This document shows positions 43,115 through 51,755 of a DNA stretch of 64,000 nt, in pieces. A program made the position numbers and the translations under genes. The stretch lies in NCBI RefSeq assembly GCF_964253085.1, contig NZ_CAXUQH020000001.1:6820001-6884000 (forward strand), in the 5' to 3' direction. The stretch is from Paenibacillus_E sp964253085. GTDB lineage: Bacteria > Bacillota > Bacilli > Paenibacillales > NBRC-103111. The first letter of the stretch is position 1. Each line of letters begins with the position of its first letter. The notes under the pieces were generated by a model. It was given only the letters and a program-made list of their open reading frames with translations. It had not been told where the DNA came from and did not search any database.

Positions 43115-45151
43115 TTACACGATGCTTAAGCCGTGAAGTACCATATCAATGATTTTAATCCCGATAAATGGTACAACCACACCACCGATACCGTAGAGCA
43201 AAATATTACGTGACAACAGCCTATCAGCCGACATCGCCCGGTACTTAACACCCTTCATGGCAATGGGAATCAACAGCGGGATGATGATAGCATTGAAAAT
43301 TAAAGCAGATAGAATAGCCGATTCTGGCGACGCCAGATTCATAATATTCAACGCCTGCAGCTGCGGCATAGCAAGAATAAACATCGCAGGAATGATCGCG
43401 AAGTATTTAGCAATGTCATTGGCGATCGAGAACGTCGTCAAAGCCCCACGAGTGATCAATAATTGTTTACCAATAGAGATCACCGATAGCAGCTTGGTTG
43501 GATCGGAATCCAGATCGATCATATTAGCCGCCTCTTTGGCAGCCATCGTCCCTGAATTCATCGCTAGTCCTACATCCGCTTGTGCAAGTGCAGGCGCATC
43601 ATTCGTGCCGTCGCCTGTCATGGCAACGAGCTTGCCTTCCTGCTGTTCTTTCTTGATTGCGGCAATTTTATCTTCCGGCTTCGCTTCAGCAATAAACTCA
43701 TCTACACCAGCCTCGAGTGCAATCGTTGCAGCCGTAAGTGGGTTATCTCCTGTACACATCACAGTTTTGATGCCCATTGCGCGAAGTTCCGCAAAACGTT
43801 CCTTCAAGCCCGGTTTTACCGTATCCTTAAGGTAAATAACACCATAGATTCGCTCGTTAATCGCAACCGCGAGTGGTGTGCCTCCAGCTTTCGCGATTCG
43901 GTTCGTTATCGCTTCTAATTCAGCAGGAATTTTGCCACCATGCACAGTAACATAGTTCTTAATCGCATCAACCGCACCTTTGCGGAATTTAACACCGTCT
44001 GCAAGATCAAGTCCCGACATCCGCGTTTCTGCGGTGAACTCCACCACTTCTGCATCCGAGTAGAGATCAGCTTGCCAAGACTCGCCAAGTTTATTCGCTA
44101 GCTCAACAATCGAACGTCCTTCTGGTGTTTCATCCTTCACAGAGGCTTGCAGAGCTGCAAACGTAATGTCTTTCGCAGATCTGCCACCAACAGGCACAAA
44201 CTCGGAAGCCATCCGATTCCCGAAGGTAATCGTCCCCGTTTTATCCAGAATCATCGTATCGATATCGCCAGCAGCTTCAACAGCCTTACCCGACATCGCC
44301 AATACGTTAAACTGCGTCACACGATCCATCCCAGCGATACCAATCGCGGATAAGAGACCGCCGATTGTCGTTGGAATGAGACATACCAGCAGCGCAATCA
44401 ATGTGGAAATTTCTAATTTTACGTTTAAATACGATGCCATCGGAACCATCGTCATAATGACAATTAAGAAGATCAGTGTTAATACAGCAAGCAGCGTAGT
44501 TAGGGCAATTTCGTTCGGTGTTTTCTGCCTTTTAGCACCTTCGACGAGTGCGATCATGCGATCCAAGAATGATTCGCCGGGATCCGTCAATACTTTGACA
44601 ACGATATAGTCAGAAGCTACCCGTGTACCGCCTGTCACAGATGAGAAATCGCCGCCTGCTTCCTTAATGACCGGAGCAGATTCACCGGTAATGGCTGACT
44701 CATCAATGGAAGCTAAGCCTTCAATGATTTCGCCGTCGGACGGGATGATCTCTCCAATTTCAATGCGGACCACATCCCCCTTGCGAAGAGAAGTCGAAGA
44801 TACTTGCTTATAAGAGCCATCCTTTTGAACTAAGCGAGCCATCGTATCCGATTTCGTCTTCCGCAAGGAATCAGCCTGAGCCTTACCGCGACCTTCCGCC
44901 AAAGCTTCAGCAAAGTTAGCGAATAGCAAAGTGAACAGTAAGATCAAGAACACCGCGATGTTATACCCACGCCCTACTTCTGAGCTGCCGAATAACTCTG
45001 GTGTAAGTGAAAGCAGAAGTGTAATCACCGTACCGATTTCAACCACGAACATAACTGGATTCTTGATCATGATCCAAGGATTTAATTTTTTGAACGAATC
45101 AACGGTAGCTTGATTCATAATGTCTTTGGTTAATGTTTTTTTACGTTCCAC
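43115..45151 (-). CDS. kdpB: Potassium-transporting P-type ATPase catalytic subunit
   Basis: A 678-aa P-type ATPase. The phosphorylated Asp is in LDKTGTITFGN, the TGESAPV loop is the actuator motif and MTGDGTNDAPAL the hinge. About seven membrane segments fit KdpB. It powers potassium uptake by KdpA. The start is GTG at 45151, about 12 bases after GGAGG, a slightly long spacing. Confidence 0.95.
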   Translation of the reverse strand: MERKKTLTKDIMNQATVDSFKKLNPWIMIKNPVMFVVEIGTVITLLLSLTPELFGSSEVGRGYNIAVFLILLFTLLFANFAEALAEGRGKAQADSLRKTKSDTMARLVQKDGSYKQVSSTSLRKGDVVRIEIGEIIPSDGEIIEGLASIDESAITGESAPVIKEAGGDFSSVTGGTRVASDYIVVKVLTDPGESFLDRMIALVEGAKRQKTPNEIALTTLLAVLTLIFLIVIMTMVPMASYLNVKLEISTLIALLVCLIPTTIGGLLSAIGIAGMDRVTQFNVLAMSGKAVEAAGDIDTMILDKTGTITFGNRMASEFVPVGGRSAKDITFAALQASVKDETPEGRSIVELANKLGESWQADLYSDAEVVEFTAETRMSGLDLADGVKFRKGAVDAIKNYVTVHGGKIPAELEAITNRIAKAGGTPLAVAINERIYGVIYLKDTVKPGLKERFAELRAMGIKTVMCTGDNPLTAATIALEAGVDEFIAEAKPEDKIAAIKKEQQEGKLVAMTGDGTNDAPALAQADVGLAMNSGTMAAKEAANMIDLDSDPTKLLSVISIGKQLLITRGALTTFSIANDIAKYFAIIPAMFILAMPQLQALNIMNLASPESAILSALIFNAIIIPLLIPIAMKGVKYRAMSADRLLSRNILLYGIGGVVVPFIGIKIIDMVLHGLSIV

Positions 45152-45189
45152 AGTCCAATCAATCCTCCATCTCTATTACGTCTATCCGT

Positions 45190-46866
45190 TTAACGCACCG
45201 CCAAATGTTCAGCAATCGGCCCCAATGCCAGCGCCGGGAAGAACGTTAGAGCACCAATAACTAGAATGATCATGATCATAATTCCCATAAATAAAGGCGT
45301 GTTCGTCCGAAGTGTTCCCGTCGTAACAGGAACAACTCGCTTCGTAGCAAGTGATCCGGCAATGGCCAGCATCGCGATAATTGAAATGTAACGGCCAAAC
45401 AGCATCACCATACCAATGCCCAAGTTGTAGAAGTTCGTGTTCGCGGTCAGGCCACCAAAGGCCGATCCATTATTAGCTGCACCCGATGTGAAGGCATACA
45501 GCACCTCAGAGAGACCATGCGTGCCCTGGTTAGCGATGGAATGAATAGATTCAGGGCGAATCAGCGCCCAAGCGGTCGGTGCGAGAATGATGAGCGGATG
45601 GGTAAGAATCGCGATGGCCGCTAGTTTAATCTCTTTCCCTTCAATCTTTTTACCTAGAAACTCTGGCGTACGCCCCACCATTAACCCGCAGATAAACACG
45701 GATAAGATCAAGTAAAGCAAGCCGTTTAACAAACCTACTCCTTTACCCCCGAACACATTGTTCAACATCATTTCTGCAAAAGGAACAATGCTTCCTAGAG
45801 GCGTAAGTGACTCATGCATATTGTTTACACTGCCTGTTGTTGCAGCCGTGGTCACAGCTGTAAATAACGCGGATTCGGACGGTCCGAATCGAACTTCTTT
45901 GCCTTCCATGTTCCCATGTACGCCTAACGCATCTACTGCAGGCACACCTTTGTATTCAGCATAGAAAACCGTAGCGACCATAACTACGAAAATAATCCCC
46001 ATCGCAGCAAAGATCGTCCAGCCTTGCTTTTTGTTCTTGATCATGAGTCCGAATGCGTACACTAGCGATGTAGGCAGGAGCATCATACAAATAATATGGA
46101 TTAAGTTCGCGACAGGCGTTGGATTTTCAAAAGGATGCGCCGCATTCGTACCGAACCAACCACCACCGTTGGTGCCTATGTGTTTAATAGATTCAAAAGA
46201 AGCAACTAAACCACGGGTAATCGTTTGCCCAGCACCTTCAATGGTTGTCGCTTGTACGGCACCCAGTAGGGTCTGTGGAACACCTTGAAAAACTAGAACC
46301 AAAGCAACAATGAAGCTAATTGGCAGGAATACGCGTGTAATCGCCCTCGTTATATCCACATAAAAATTCCCTAGATTATCTTGACGGCCAACTAGACCGC
46401 GTGTGAATGCAACGGCAATAGCAAATCCAGTTGCTGCCGAAGTAAACATCGGGAACGTAAGTCCCACCATTTGTGACAAATAGGATAGTGCATTTTCACC
46501 GCTGTAAGCTTGCCAGTTCGTATTGGTAATGAAAGAAACGGCTGTATTGAAAGCGAGTGCCGGAGGCATATTACCTATGCCATCAGGGTTAAATGGTAAG
46601 TATTTTTGAAGCCTAAAAACAGTATACATAAGAAGCATCATGACAAAGTTAACTAACAGGACAGCTCCTACATACTTTTTCCAACCCATGACTTCGTCTT
46701 CTTTAACGCCCATTAGGCGATAAGATACTCGCTCGAAAGGACCAAAAACACGATCAAGGTCACTCTTTTCATAGCTGAACACTTTGACCAAGTAACTCCC
46801 CATTGGCTTTACCAGCAGCATGATAATTCCCAGTGTGATGGCTACTTGTAACAATCCCATTCCCAT
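45190..46866 (-). CDS. kdpA: Potassium-transporting ATPase channel-like subunit A
   Basis: A 558-aa membrane protein of the SKT superfamily with about ten membrane segments. Pore motifs are visible: FITNTNWQAY, GTNGGGWFGTNAAHPFENP and TTAATTGSVNNM. It binds and conducts potassium in the KdpFABC complex. GGAGAACC precedes the ATG. Confidence 0.95.
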   Translation of the reverse strand: MGMGLLQVAITLGIIMLLVKPMGSYLVKVFSYEKSDLDRVFGPFERVSYRLMGVKEDEVMGWKKYVGAVLLVNFVMMLLMYTVFRLQKYLPFNPDGIGNMPPALAFNTAVSFITNTNWQAYSGENALSYLSQMVGLTFPMFTSAATGFAIAVAFTRGLVGRQDNLGNFYVDITRAITRVFLPISFIVALVLVFQGVPQTLLGAVQATTIEGAGQTITRGLVASFESIKHIGTNGGGWFGTNAAHPFENPTPVANLIHIICMMLLPTSLVYAFGLMIKNKKQGWTIFAAMGIIFVVMVATVFYAEYKGVPAVDALGVHGNMEGKEVRFGPSESALFTAVTTAATTGSVNNMHESLTPLGSIVPFAEMMLNNVFGGKGVGLLNGLLYLILSVFICGLMVGRTPEFLGKKIEGKEIKLAAIAILTHPLIILAPTAWALIRPESIHSIANQGTHGLSEVLYAFTSGAANNGSAFGGLTANTNFYNLGIGMVMLFGRYISIIAMLAIAGSLATKRVVPVTTGTLRTNTPLFMGIMIMIILVIGALTFFPALALGPIAEHLAVR

Positions 46867-46907
46867 AGTTGGTTCTCCCCTTGCCTACTTGAGTTCAAAT
46901 TTCATTA

Positions 46908-46985
46908 TTAAAAGTTCTCTGGCTTCACTAAAACAAAACCGAGATATACCATAATGGCACATGCAATAAGTCCGATAACTATCAT
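46908..46985 (-). CDS. kdpF: Potassium-transporting ATPase subunit F (25 aa)
   Basis: A single-span peptide, MIVIGLIACAIMVYLGFVLV followed by KPENF. The ending matches the KdpF pattern (a membrane helix, then L-x-x-PE-x-F). GGAGGCAATCC precedes the ATG. It sits 41 bp before kdpA. KdpF stabilises the KdpFABC complex. It is too short for usual gene finders. Confidence 0.9.
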   Translation of the reverse strand: MIVIGLIACAIMVYLGFVLVKPENF

Positions 46986-47037
46986 AGTGGATTGCCTCCT
47001 AAAGTTTTTCTTGAAAAACGACTTCGAAAGCTTAAGC

Positions 47038-47124
47038 TCAAGCATTTTCGCAATATGTTGCAAATCCCCAGAACCCTAGAAATGTTATTGCCAATAATAA
47101 AATCATCGTTGTATCGTTGTACAT
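47038..47124 (-). CDS. Small membrane peptide (28 aa) before kdpF
   Basis: MYNDTTMILLLAITFLGFWG then FATYCENA. It has one hydrophobic helix and a good ribosome site (GGGGGCGGAG, eight bases before ATG at 47124). It lies 52 bp before kdpF, after the riboswitch and its terminator, so it should be the first translated product of the kdp mRNA. I know no named family; it could be a second small subunit of the pump or a regulatory leader peptide. Confidence 0.65.
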   Translation of the reverse strand: MYNDTTMILLLAITFLGFWGFATYCENA

Positions 47125-47237
47125 GATGATCTCCGCCCCCTTTCCTGAAACATTGTAACGCCGAACCGTATAAATAAGGGGTAAAGAATCTTTAGTCTCG
47201 TATAAAAAAAGTATAAAAATTGGATATACAGAAGCCG

Positions 47238-47286
47238 AAAAAGCACCTCCCCACTCAAAAGCAAGTGGTTGAAGGTGCTTTTTTTT
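47238..47286. terminator. Terminator in the kdp leader, probably riboswitch-controlled
   Basis: AAAAAGCACCT (47238-47248) pairs with AGGTGCTTTTT (47273-47283), with CACT/AGTG inside. On the minus strand it ends in TTTTT. It lies between the c-di-AMP aptamer and the first kdp reading frame, about 160 nt after the aptamer. c-di-AMP binding normally favours termination and shuts off potassium uptake. Confidence 0.8.
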
Positions 47287-47449
47287 ACAATACCCCGGGA
47301 CCCTAGAAAGAGATATACGCCCCAGAATGCTCAAATAAATAAGTGCGATCAGAAAGGAAACTTAGTTCTTGTTCAATTGCAGTTGAGGTTGCCACACTTG
47401 AATTCACGCGCTGCGGAAGGCACGAAAAGAAAGGCGGTTCTCTTCCAAT

Positions 47450-47596
47450 GCGCTTACGAGGTTATCTGTCGGATTCGGGCTTGGAAGTGCCCTGCCTTAG
47501 CAAGCAGCGCTTGCTTTAGATTCACCCCGAGAAACCGATGCTGTATCGAATCGGCTTCTATTAGTTCTCCCGTTTCCCTTACGGGAACTCAGCGTT
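47450..47596 (-). promoter_or_regulatory. c-di-AMP riboswitch (ydaO/yuaA type) before the kdp operon
   Basis: The minus strand carries the conserved pieces of this aptamer in order: AACGCTGAGTTCCCGT at the 5' side, ACGGGAGAACTAA, GGGGTGAATC at 47519-47528, and AACCTCGTAAGCGC at the 3' side (47450-47463). The first and last pieces pair as P1. The class switches off potassium uptake genes when c-di-AMP is high. The kdp genes follow on the same strand. Confidence 0.88.
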
Positions 47597-47626
47597 TTGC
47601 TTTAACACGATCTGTTGTTGAACCGA

Positions 47627-47655
47627 ATGTTACGCCGATTGCTCTTGAATGTAAA
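47627..47655 (-). promoter_or_regulatory. Probable kdp promoter
   Basis: TTTACA (47650-47655) and TAACAT (47627-47632) on the minus strand with a 17-bp spacer, about 30 bp before the riboswitch. Both boxes deviate by one or two bases from sigma-A consensus, as expected for a gene that needs an activator such as KdpE. Confidence 0.6.
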
Positions 47656-47689
47656 ATGCTCCCCGCGTTATTATTTAGGAATAATCATG

Positions 47690-47730
47690 AAAAAGGGCAG
47701 CCCTACTGTGAAGTAAGGACTGCCCTTTTT
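47690..47730. terminator. Intrinsic terminator after the first KimA gene
   Basis: AAAAAGGGCAG (47690-47700) pairs with CTGCCCTTTTT (47720-47730). It begins immediately after the KimA stop codon on the minus strand and ends in TTTTT. It is nearly symmetrical and may work in both directions. Confidence 0.88.
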
Positions 47731-49572
47731 CTATTTCGTTAAGTGATACGGCACCGTAGTTACGATCACATTTCTCCGATATAGCAGATGTGCACGAATG
47801 AGTAAACTCGATTGGTTATGCAGGATATTGTGCCAACCTTTTTTAGGAATGAACTGCGGGATAATCACTGTAACCTGATAATTCGATTCACCGGCCTTAC
47901 GCTGAACCGTATCAATGAATTTGGTCAGTGGATTAATAATACTTCTATAGGGCGAGTGCAGCGTCACAAGTCTCACATCAGGCTGCCATTTCTCCCATTT
48001 CTCCTCAAACATAGCTTCATCTTCTCGTTCAAATGGCACATAAACAGCAATAATCTGGTGAGGTGACAGCGATTTGGCATAGTTTAATGAATTCTCTACC
48101 ACATGTGTAATACCAGCCACTGGGAGAATAATGACATTCCCCTCAACGGGTATGGCAGGTTGATGGTTTGCAAGCCTTAATTGGTCACCAACAGCCTCAT
48201 AGTGCTGCTTAATGCGATGAAAGACATAGATAATTAAAGGCAAGAACACCAAGACTGGCCAGACCTGCGAGAATTTAGTTAAAAAGAACATCATCGACAC
48301 GATCAGACTGATTACAGCACCTGTTGTATTAATAATGAGTTTGGAGATCCATCCTTTCGGTTTCTCTCGAACCCATTTGACCACCATCCCTGTTTGTGAA
48401 AGGGTGAATGGGATAAATACACCGACTGCATAAAGGGGGATAAGATGTTCGGTCTTTCCTTTAAAAACAATGATTAGCACAATGGATAATACGCCGAGAA
48501 TGATAATCCCATTGGAATATCCTAATCGGTCTCCTCGTATGGTGAACATTCTTGGAATAAATTTATCTTTAGCCAGATTTACTGCGAGTAAAGGGAAGGC
48601 TGAATATCCTGTGTTAGCAGCAAGGATTAATATCAACGCGGTTGTTCCTTGTATGAAGAAATACATAAAGTTCCGTCCAAAGGTCTGTTCCGCAATTTGA
48701 GAAACAACCGTTACCTCAGCAGTGGGAACAATGCCATATCCAAAGGCCAAATAAACGATTCCGGCAAATAACAGAGCCAATAATGTGCCCATCGCGGCTA
48801 ATGTTTTAGCAGCATTATGAGGGGCCGACTCTTTGAAATTCGGAATCGCATTCGAGATCGCTTCAACACCCGTTAAAGCAGAACTCCCTGAAGCAAATGC
48901 TTTTAAAAGTAGAAATAAACTAATCCCTGCAACGGGTGTACCCAAGGATGTATGCACACTCGAAGATACCTGACCAGTTAAGATATTGTAAATGCCAACA
49001 CCAATCAAAATGAATAACGCCACAACAAATAAATAAACCGGATACGCTAAAATAGAAGCAGACTCCGTTACGCCTCTTAAATTCAACGTTGTAATAAAGA
49101 GGACAAATATTACTGCAATGAGGACATTATGCGCATGTAAGCTAGGAAAAGCTGAGGTAATCGCATCCGTACCTGCCGACACGCTAACAGCTACTGTTAA
49201 AATATAATCGACTAGCAACGAACCGCCAGCAATTAGCCCAGGATACATGCCCAAATTTTCCTTAGATACCACATAGGCTCCACCACCGTGGGGGTAAGAG
49301 AAGATGATTTGTCTATATGACAAGATTAGTGCTAAAAGCAGAACTAAAACACCGACGGCAATGGGGATCGAATACCAAATTGCAGCCGCGCCAACGGTCA
49401 TTAAGACTATTAATATTTGCTCAGGGCCATAGGCAACGGAAGATAGCGCATCGGAGGAGAGAATGGCCAACGCCTTTGTTTTATTAAGCTTTTGTTCCCC
49501 TAATTCCGTTGATAATCGTTCCACCGCCATATTTTCATTTATTGACATGATAGCAACTTTTATAACGTACAT
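47731..49572 (-). CDS. kimA: KimA-type high-affinity potassium importer
   Basis: A 613-aa APC-superfamily transporter. It matches KimA (formerly YdaO) of B. subtilis along its length: GEQKLNKTKALAILSSDALSS, SYRQIIFSYPHGGGAYV, SAGTDAITSAFPSLH, SALTGVEAISNAIPNFK and ILHNQSSLLIR. Twelve membrane segments are followed by a cytosolic C-terminal domain that binds c-di-AMP in KimA. It imports potassium with protons. The start is uncertain; ATGs at 49572, 49548 and 49530 all have weak ribosome sites. It follows a paralogue on the same strand. Confidence 0.93.
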   Translation of the reverse strand: MYVIKVAIMSINENMAVERLSTELGEQKLNKTKALAILSSDALSSVAYGPEQILIVLMTVGAAAIWYSIPIAVGVLVLLLALILSYRQIIFSYPHGGGAYVVSKENLGMYPGLIAGGSLLVDYILTVAVSVSAGTDAITSAFPSLHAHNVLIAVIFVLFITTLNLRGVTESASILAYPVYLFVVALFILIGVGIYNILTGQVSSSVHTSLGTPVAGISLFLLLKAFASGSSALTGVEAISNAIPNFKESAPHNAAKTLAAMGTLLALLFAGIVYLAFGYGIVPTAEVTVVSQIAEQTFGRNFMYFFIQGTTALILILAANTGYSAFPLLAVNLAKDKFIPRMFTIRGDRLGYSNGIIILGVLSIVLIIVFKGKTEHLIPLYAVGVFIPFTLSQTGMVVKWVREKPKGWISKLIINTTGAVISLIVSMMFFLTKFSQVWPVLVFLPLIIYVFHRIKQHYEAVGDQLRLANHQPAIPVEGNVIILPVAGITHVVENSLNYAKSLSPHQIIAVYVPFEREDEAMFEEKWEKWQPDVRLVTLHSPYRSIINPLTKFIDTVQRKAGESNYQVTVIIPQFIPKKGWHNILHNQSSLLIRAHLLYRRNVIVTTVPYHLTK

Positions 49573-49643
49573 TATGCTCTTATTTAGTCATTTTTGGCAA
49601 GTGGTATGGATTACGTGTTGGTTCCTTATTAAAAAGGGGCAAT

Positions 49644-49723
49644 AGTCCGATTCTGCCGAAATATTTACCCTTTATCCCTATATGAGGGTTGTTTGAGGCG
49701 ATTTAGTTCGGCGATATCGGACT
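49644..49723. repeat. Long inverted repeat between the two kimA genes
   Basis: AGTCCGATTCTGCCGAA (49644-49660) and TTCGGCGATATCGGACT (49707-49723) match as inverted arms at 15 of 17 positions, around a 46-bp centre. On the minus strand a CCCCTTTTT run follows about 9 bp away, so it may end the upstream kimA transcript. The shape suggests a small dispersed repeat element. Confidence 0.6.
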
Positions 49724-49770
49724 AATCTGTTTGGCTGGCGCATTCCGCCCCAAACCATCAAGCGCCTACT

Positions 49771-51597
49771 CTACTTTTTCAAATGATACGGCACTGTCGT
49801 CACAACCAAGTTCCGCTTACGCAGCAGGAAAGCCCTAATCAACAAGCTGGATTGATTGTGGAGGATGTTATGCCAGTTTTTCTTGGGTATAAACTGCGGG
49901 ATGATCACGGTTACCCGGAAACTAGACTCCGAGGCCTTATGTTCAACCGTATCAATGAATTTGGTCAGCGGATGAACAATACTTCGATAATGGGAATGCA
50001 GCGTGACTAAACGCACATCGGGCTGCCACTTCTGCCATTTCTCCTCAAACTTTTTCTCATCGTCCCGTTCAAAAGCCACATACACCGCAATAATTTGATC
50101 GGGTGAAAGCGACTTGGCATAGTTCAACGAATTCTCCACCACATGTGTGAAACCAGCTACCGGCACAATCATGACATTCCCCTCAATCGGGAGGGCAGGT
50201 TCACAAGAAGAGAGTCGCAATTGTTCAGCGATCGCATCGTAATGCTTTTTAATTTGATGAAAAATGAAAACGATGAGCGGGAGGAAAATGAGCACACTCC
50301 ACACTTGTCCAAATTTGGTGATAAAGAAAATCATCATCACGATGAAACTCATAAATGCCCCTATCAAATTGACCGTTAATTTGACCAGCCAACCTCTAGG
50401 CTTCTCGCGAATCCATTTCACCAGCATACCTGTCTGCGCAAGCGTGAAAGGGATGAACACCCCGACAGCATAGAGAGGGATTAACTGCTCCGTTTGACCT
50501 TTGAACATGATGATTAATAACATAGAAGTAACAGCTAGGAAGATGATTCCGTTCGAATAGCCCAATCTGTCGCCGCGCATCGTAAACATTTTGGCGATAA
50601 ACTTATCTTTGGCCAGATTAACCGCGAGCAAAGGAAATGCGGAATATCCCGTATTCGCGGCGAGAACAAGAATCATCGCGGTTGTGCCTTGGACGATATA
50701 ATACATCACACCTCGGCCAAATGTAACCGTCGCAATCTGAGAAACGACGGTTTCCTTCTCGCGCGGCACAATGCCGTAGTAGTAGGCCAAATAGACGATG
50801 CCCGCGAACAAAAGAGCCAATAGCAAGCCCATGGCCATTAATGTTTTGGAAGCATTTTGCGGGGCAGGCGTCTTGAAATTGGGAATCGCATTGGATATCG
50901 CCTCCACCCCCGTTAAGGCCGAGCTGCCTGAAGAGAAGGCTCTTAACAATATGAATAAGGAAATGCCCGCAACAGGTGTCCCCAAAGGGGCATGCAAATC
51001 AGGAGAAATTTGACCTGTAAGGATCTTAAACAAGCCAATACCAATTAGGATAAACAGAGCGACCACAAACAAATACACAGGATACGCCAAAATGGAGGCC
51101 GATTCTGTGATTCCGCGAAGATTGAGGATCGTAATAAACAAGACGAGTCCTAGTGCAATCGGTACTGTGTAGCTATGTAAGCTTGGAAATGCAGACGTTA
51201 TCGCATCAGTACCCGCGGATATACTAACCGCTACAGTCAGGATGTAATCAACCAATAAGGATCCGCCCGCAAACAACCCGGCGTTCATCCCCAGGTTTTC
51301 CTTTGATACGACATAAGCACCTCCCCCTTGTGGGTAAGCAAAAATGATTTGTCGATAGGACAGAATAAGAGCTACTAAGAGAAACAGAACGCCGCAAGCG
51401 ATAGGGATTGTGTACCAGAAGGCTGCTGCGCTAATCGTAATTAAGACAAGTAAAATCTGCTCGGGACCATAAGCTACCGAAGAGAGTGCATCTGAGGAAA
51501 GAATAGCCAATGCTTTCTTTTTATTCAGCTTCTGCTCGCCTAATTCATGGGACTTCAAGGGCTGGCCTATTAACAAACGCTTCAAATCAGTCAACAA
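49771..51597 (-). CDS. kimA: KimA-type potassium importer, paralogue
   Basis: A second KimA, about 608 aa and roughly 80 percent alike by eye to the copy downstream. It carries GEQKLNKKKALAILSSDALSS, SYRQIIFAYPQGGGAYV and SAGTDAITSAFPSLH. The frame is open to 51696, but that part runs through the terminator of the adenine deaminase gene. TTG at 51597 follows AAGGTGG and begins LTDLKRLLIGQPLKS, like the start of B. subtilis KimA (607 aa), so I use it. Only 93 bp separate this start from the upstream terminator: room for a promoter, not for a c-di-AMP riboswitch. Confidence 0.92.
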   Translation of the reverse strand: MLTDLKRLLIGQPLKSHELGEQKLNKKKALAILSSDALSSVAYGPEQILLVLITISAAAFWYTIPIACGVLFLLVALILSYRQIIFAYPQGGGAYVVSKENLGMNAGLFAGGSLLVDYILTVAVSISAGTDAITSAFPSLHSYTVPIALGLVLFITILNLRGITESASILAYPVYLFVVALFILIGIGLFKILTGQISPDLHAPLGTPVAGISLFILLRAFSSGSSALTGVEAISNAIPNFKTPAPQNASKTLMAMGLLLALLFAGIVYLAYYYGIVPREKETVVSQIATVTFGRGVMYYIVQGTTAMILVLAANTGYSAFPLLAVNLAKDKFIAKMFTMRGDRLGYSNGIIFLAVTSMLLIIMFKGQTEQLIPLYAVGVFIPFTLAQTGMLVKWIREKPRGWLVKLTVNLIGAFMSFIVMMIFFITKFGQVWSVLIFLPLIVFIFHQIKKHYDAIAEQLRLSSCEPALPIEGNVMIVPVAGFTHVVENSLNYAKSLSPDQIIAVYVAFERDDEKKFEEKWQKWQPDVRLVTLHSHYRSIVHPLTKFIDTVEHKASESSFRVTVIIPQFIPKKNWHNILHNQSSLLIRAFLLRKRNLVVTTVPYHLKK

Positions 51598-51684
51598 TGT
51601 GCGTACACCACCTTGATGTGATAAGTTCGTTTCAGTTTGCCCTATTTCTTGAAATTCATTATTAATACTGGTAACGCCATGCAG

Positions 51685-51718
51685 AAAAAAGAACATTAGA
51701 ATAATGCTCTAATGTTCA
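51685..51718 (-). terminator. Intrinsic terminator of the adenine deaminase gene
   Basis: GAACATTAGA and TCTAATGTTC form a 10-bp perfect stem with a 7-nt loop (51691-51718). On the minus strand TTTTTT follows (51685-51690). Confidence 0.9.
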
Positions 51719-51755
51719 GAAAAGGTTCGAATTATATTGATTTGATATTGATTTT

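Noticed and set aside
47269..47742. A 157-codon plus-strand frame
   Set aside because: It lies over the c-di-AMP riboswitch, two terminators and the kdp promoter on the other strand and has no ribosome site.
51597..51696. Longer N-terminus of the upstream kimA gene
   Set aside because: The first codons lie in the hairpin and U-tract of the adenine deaminase terminator, and family homology begins after 51597.
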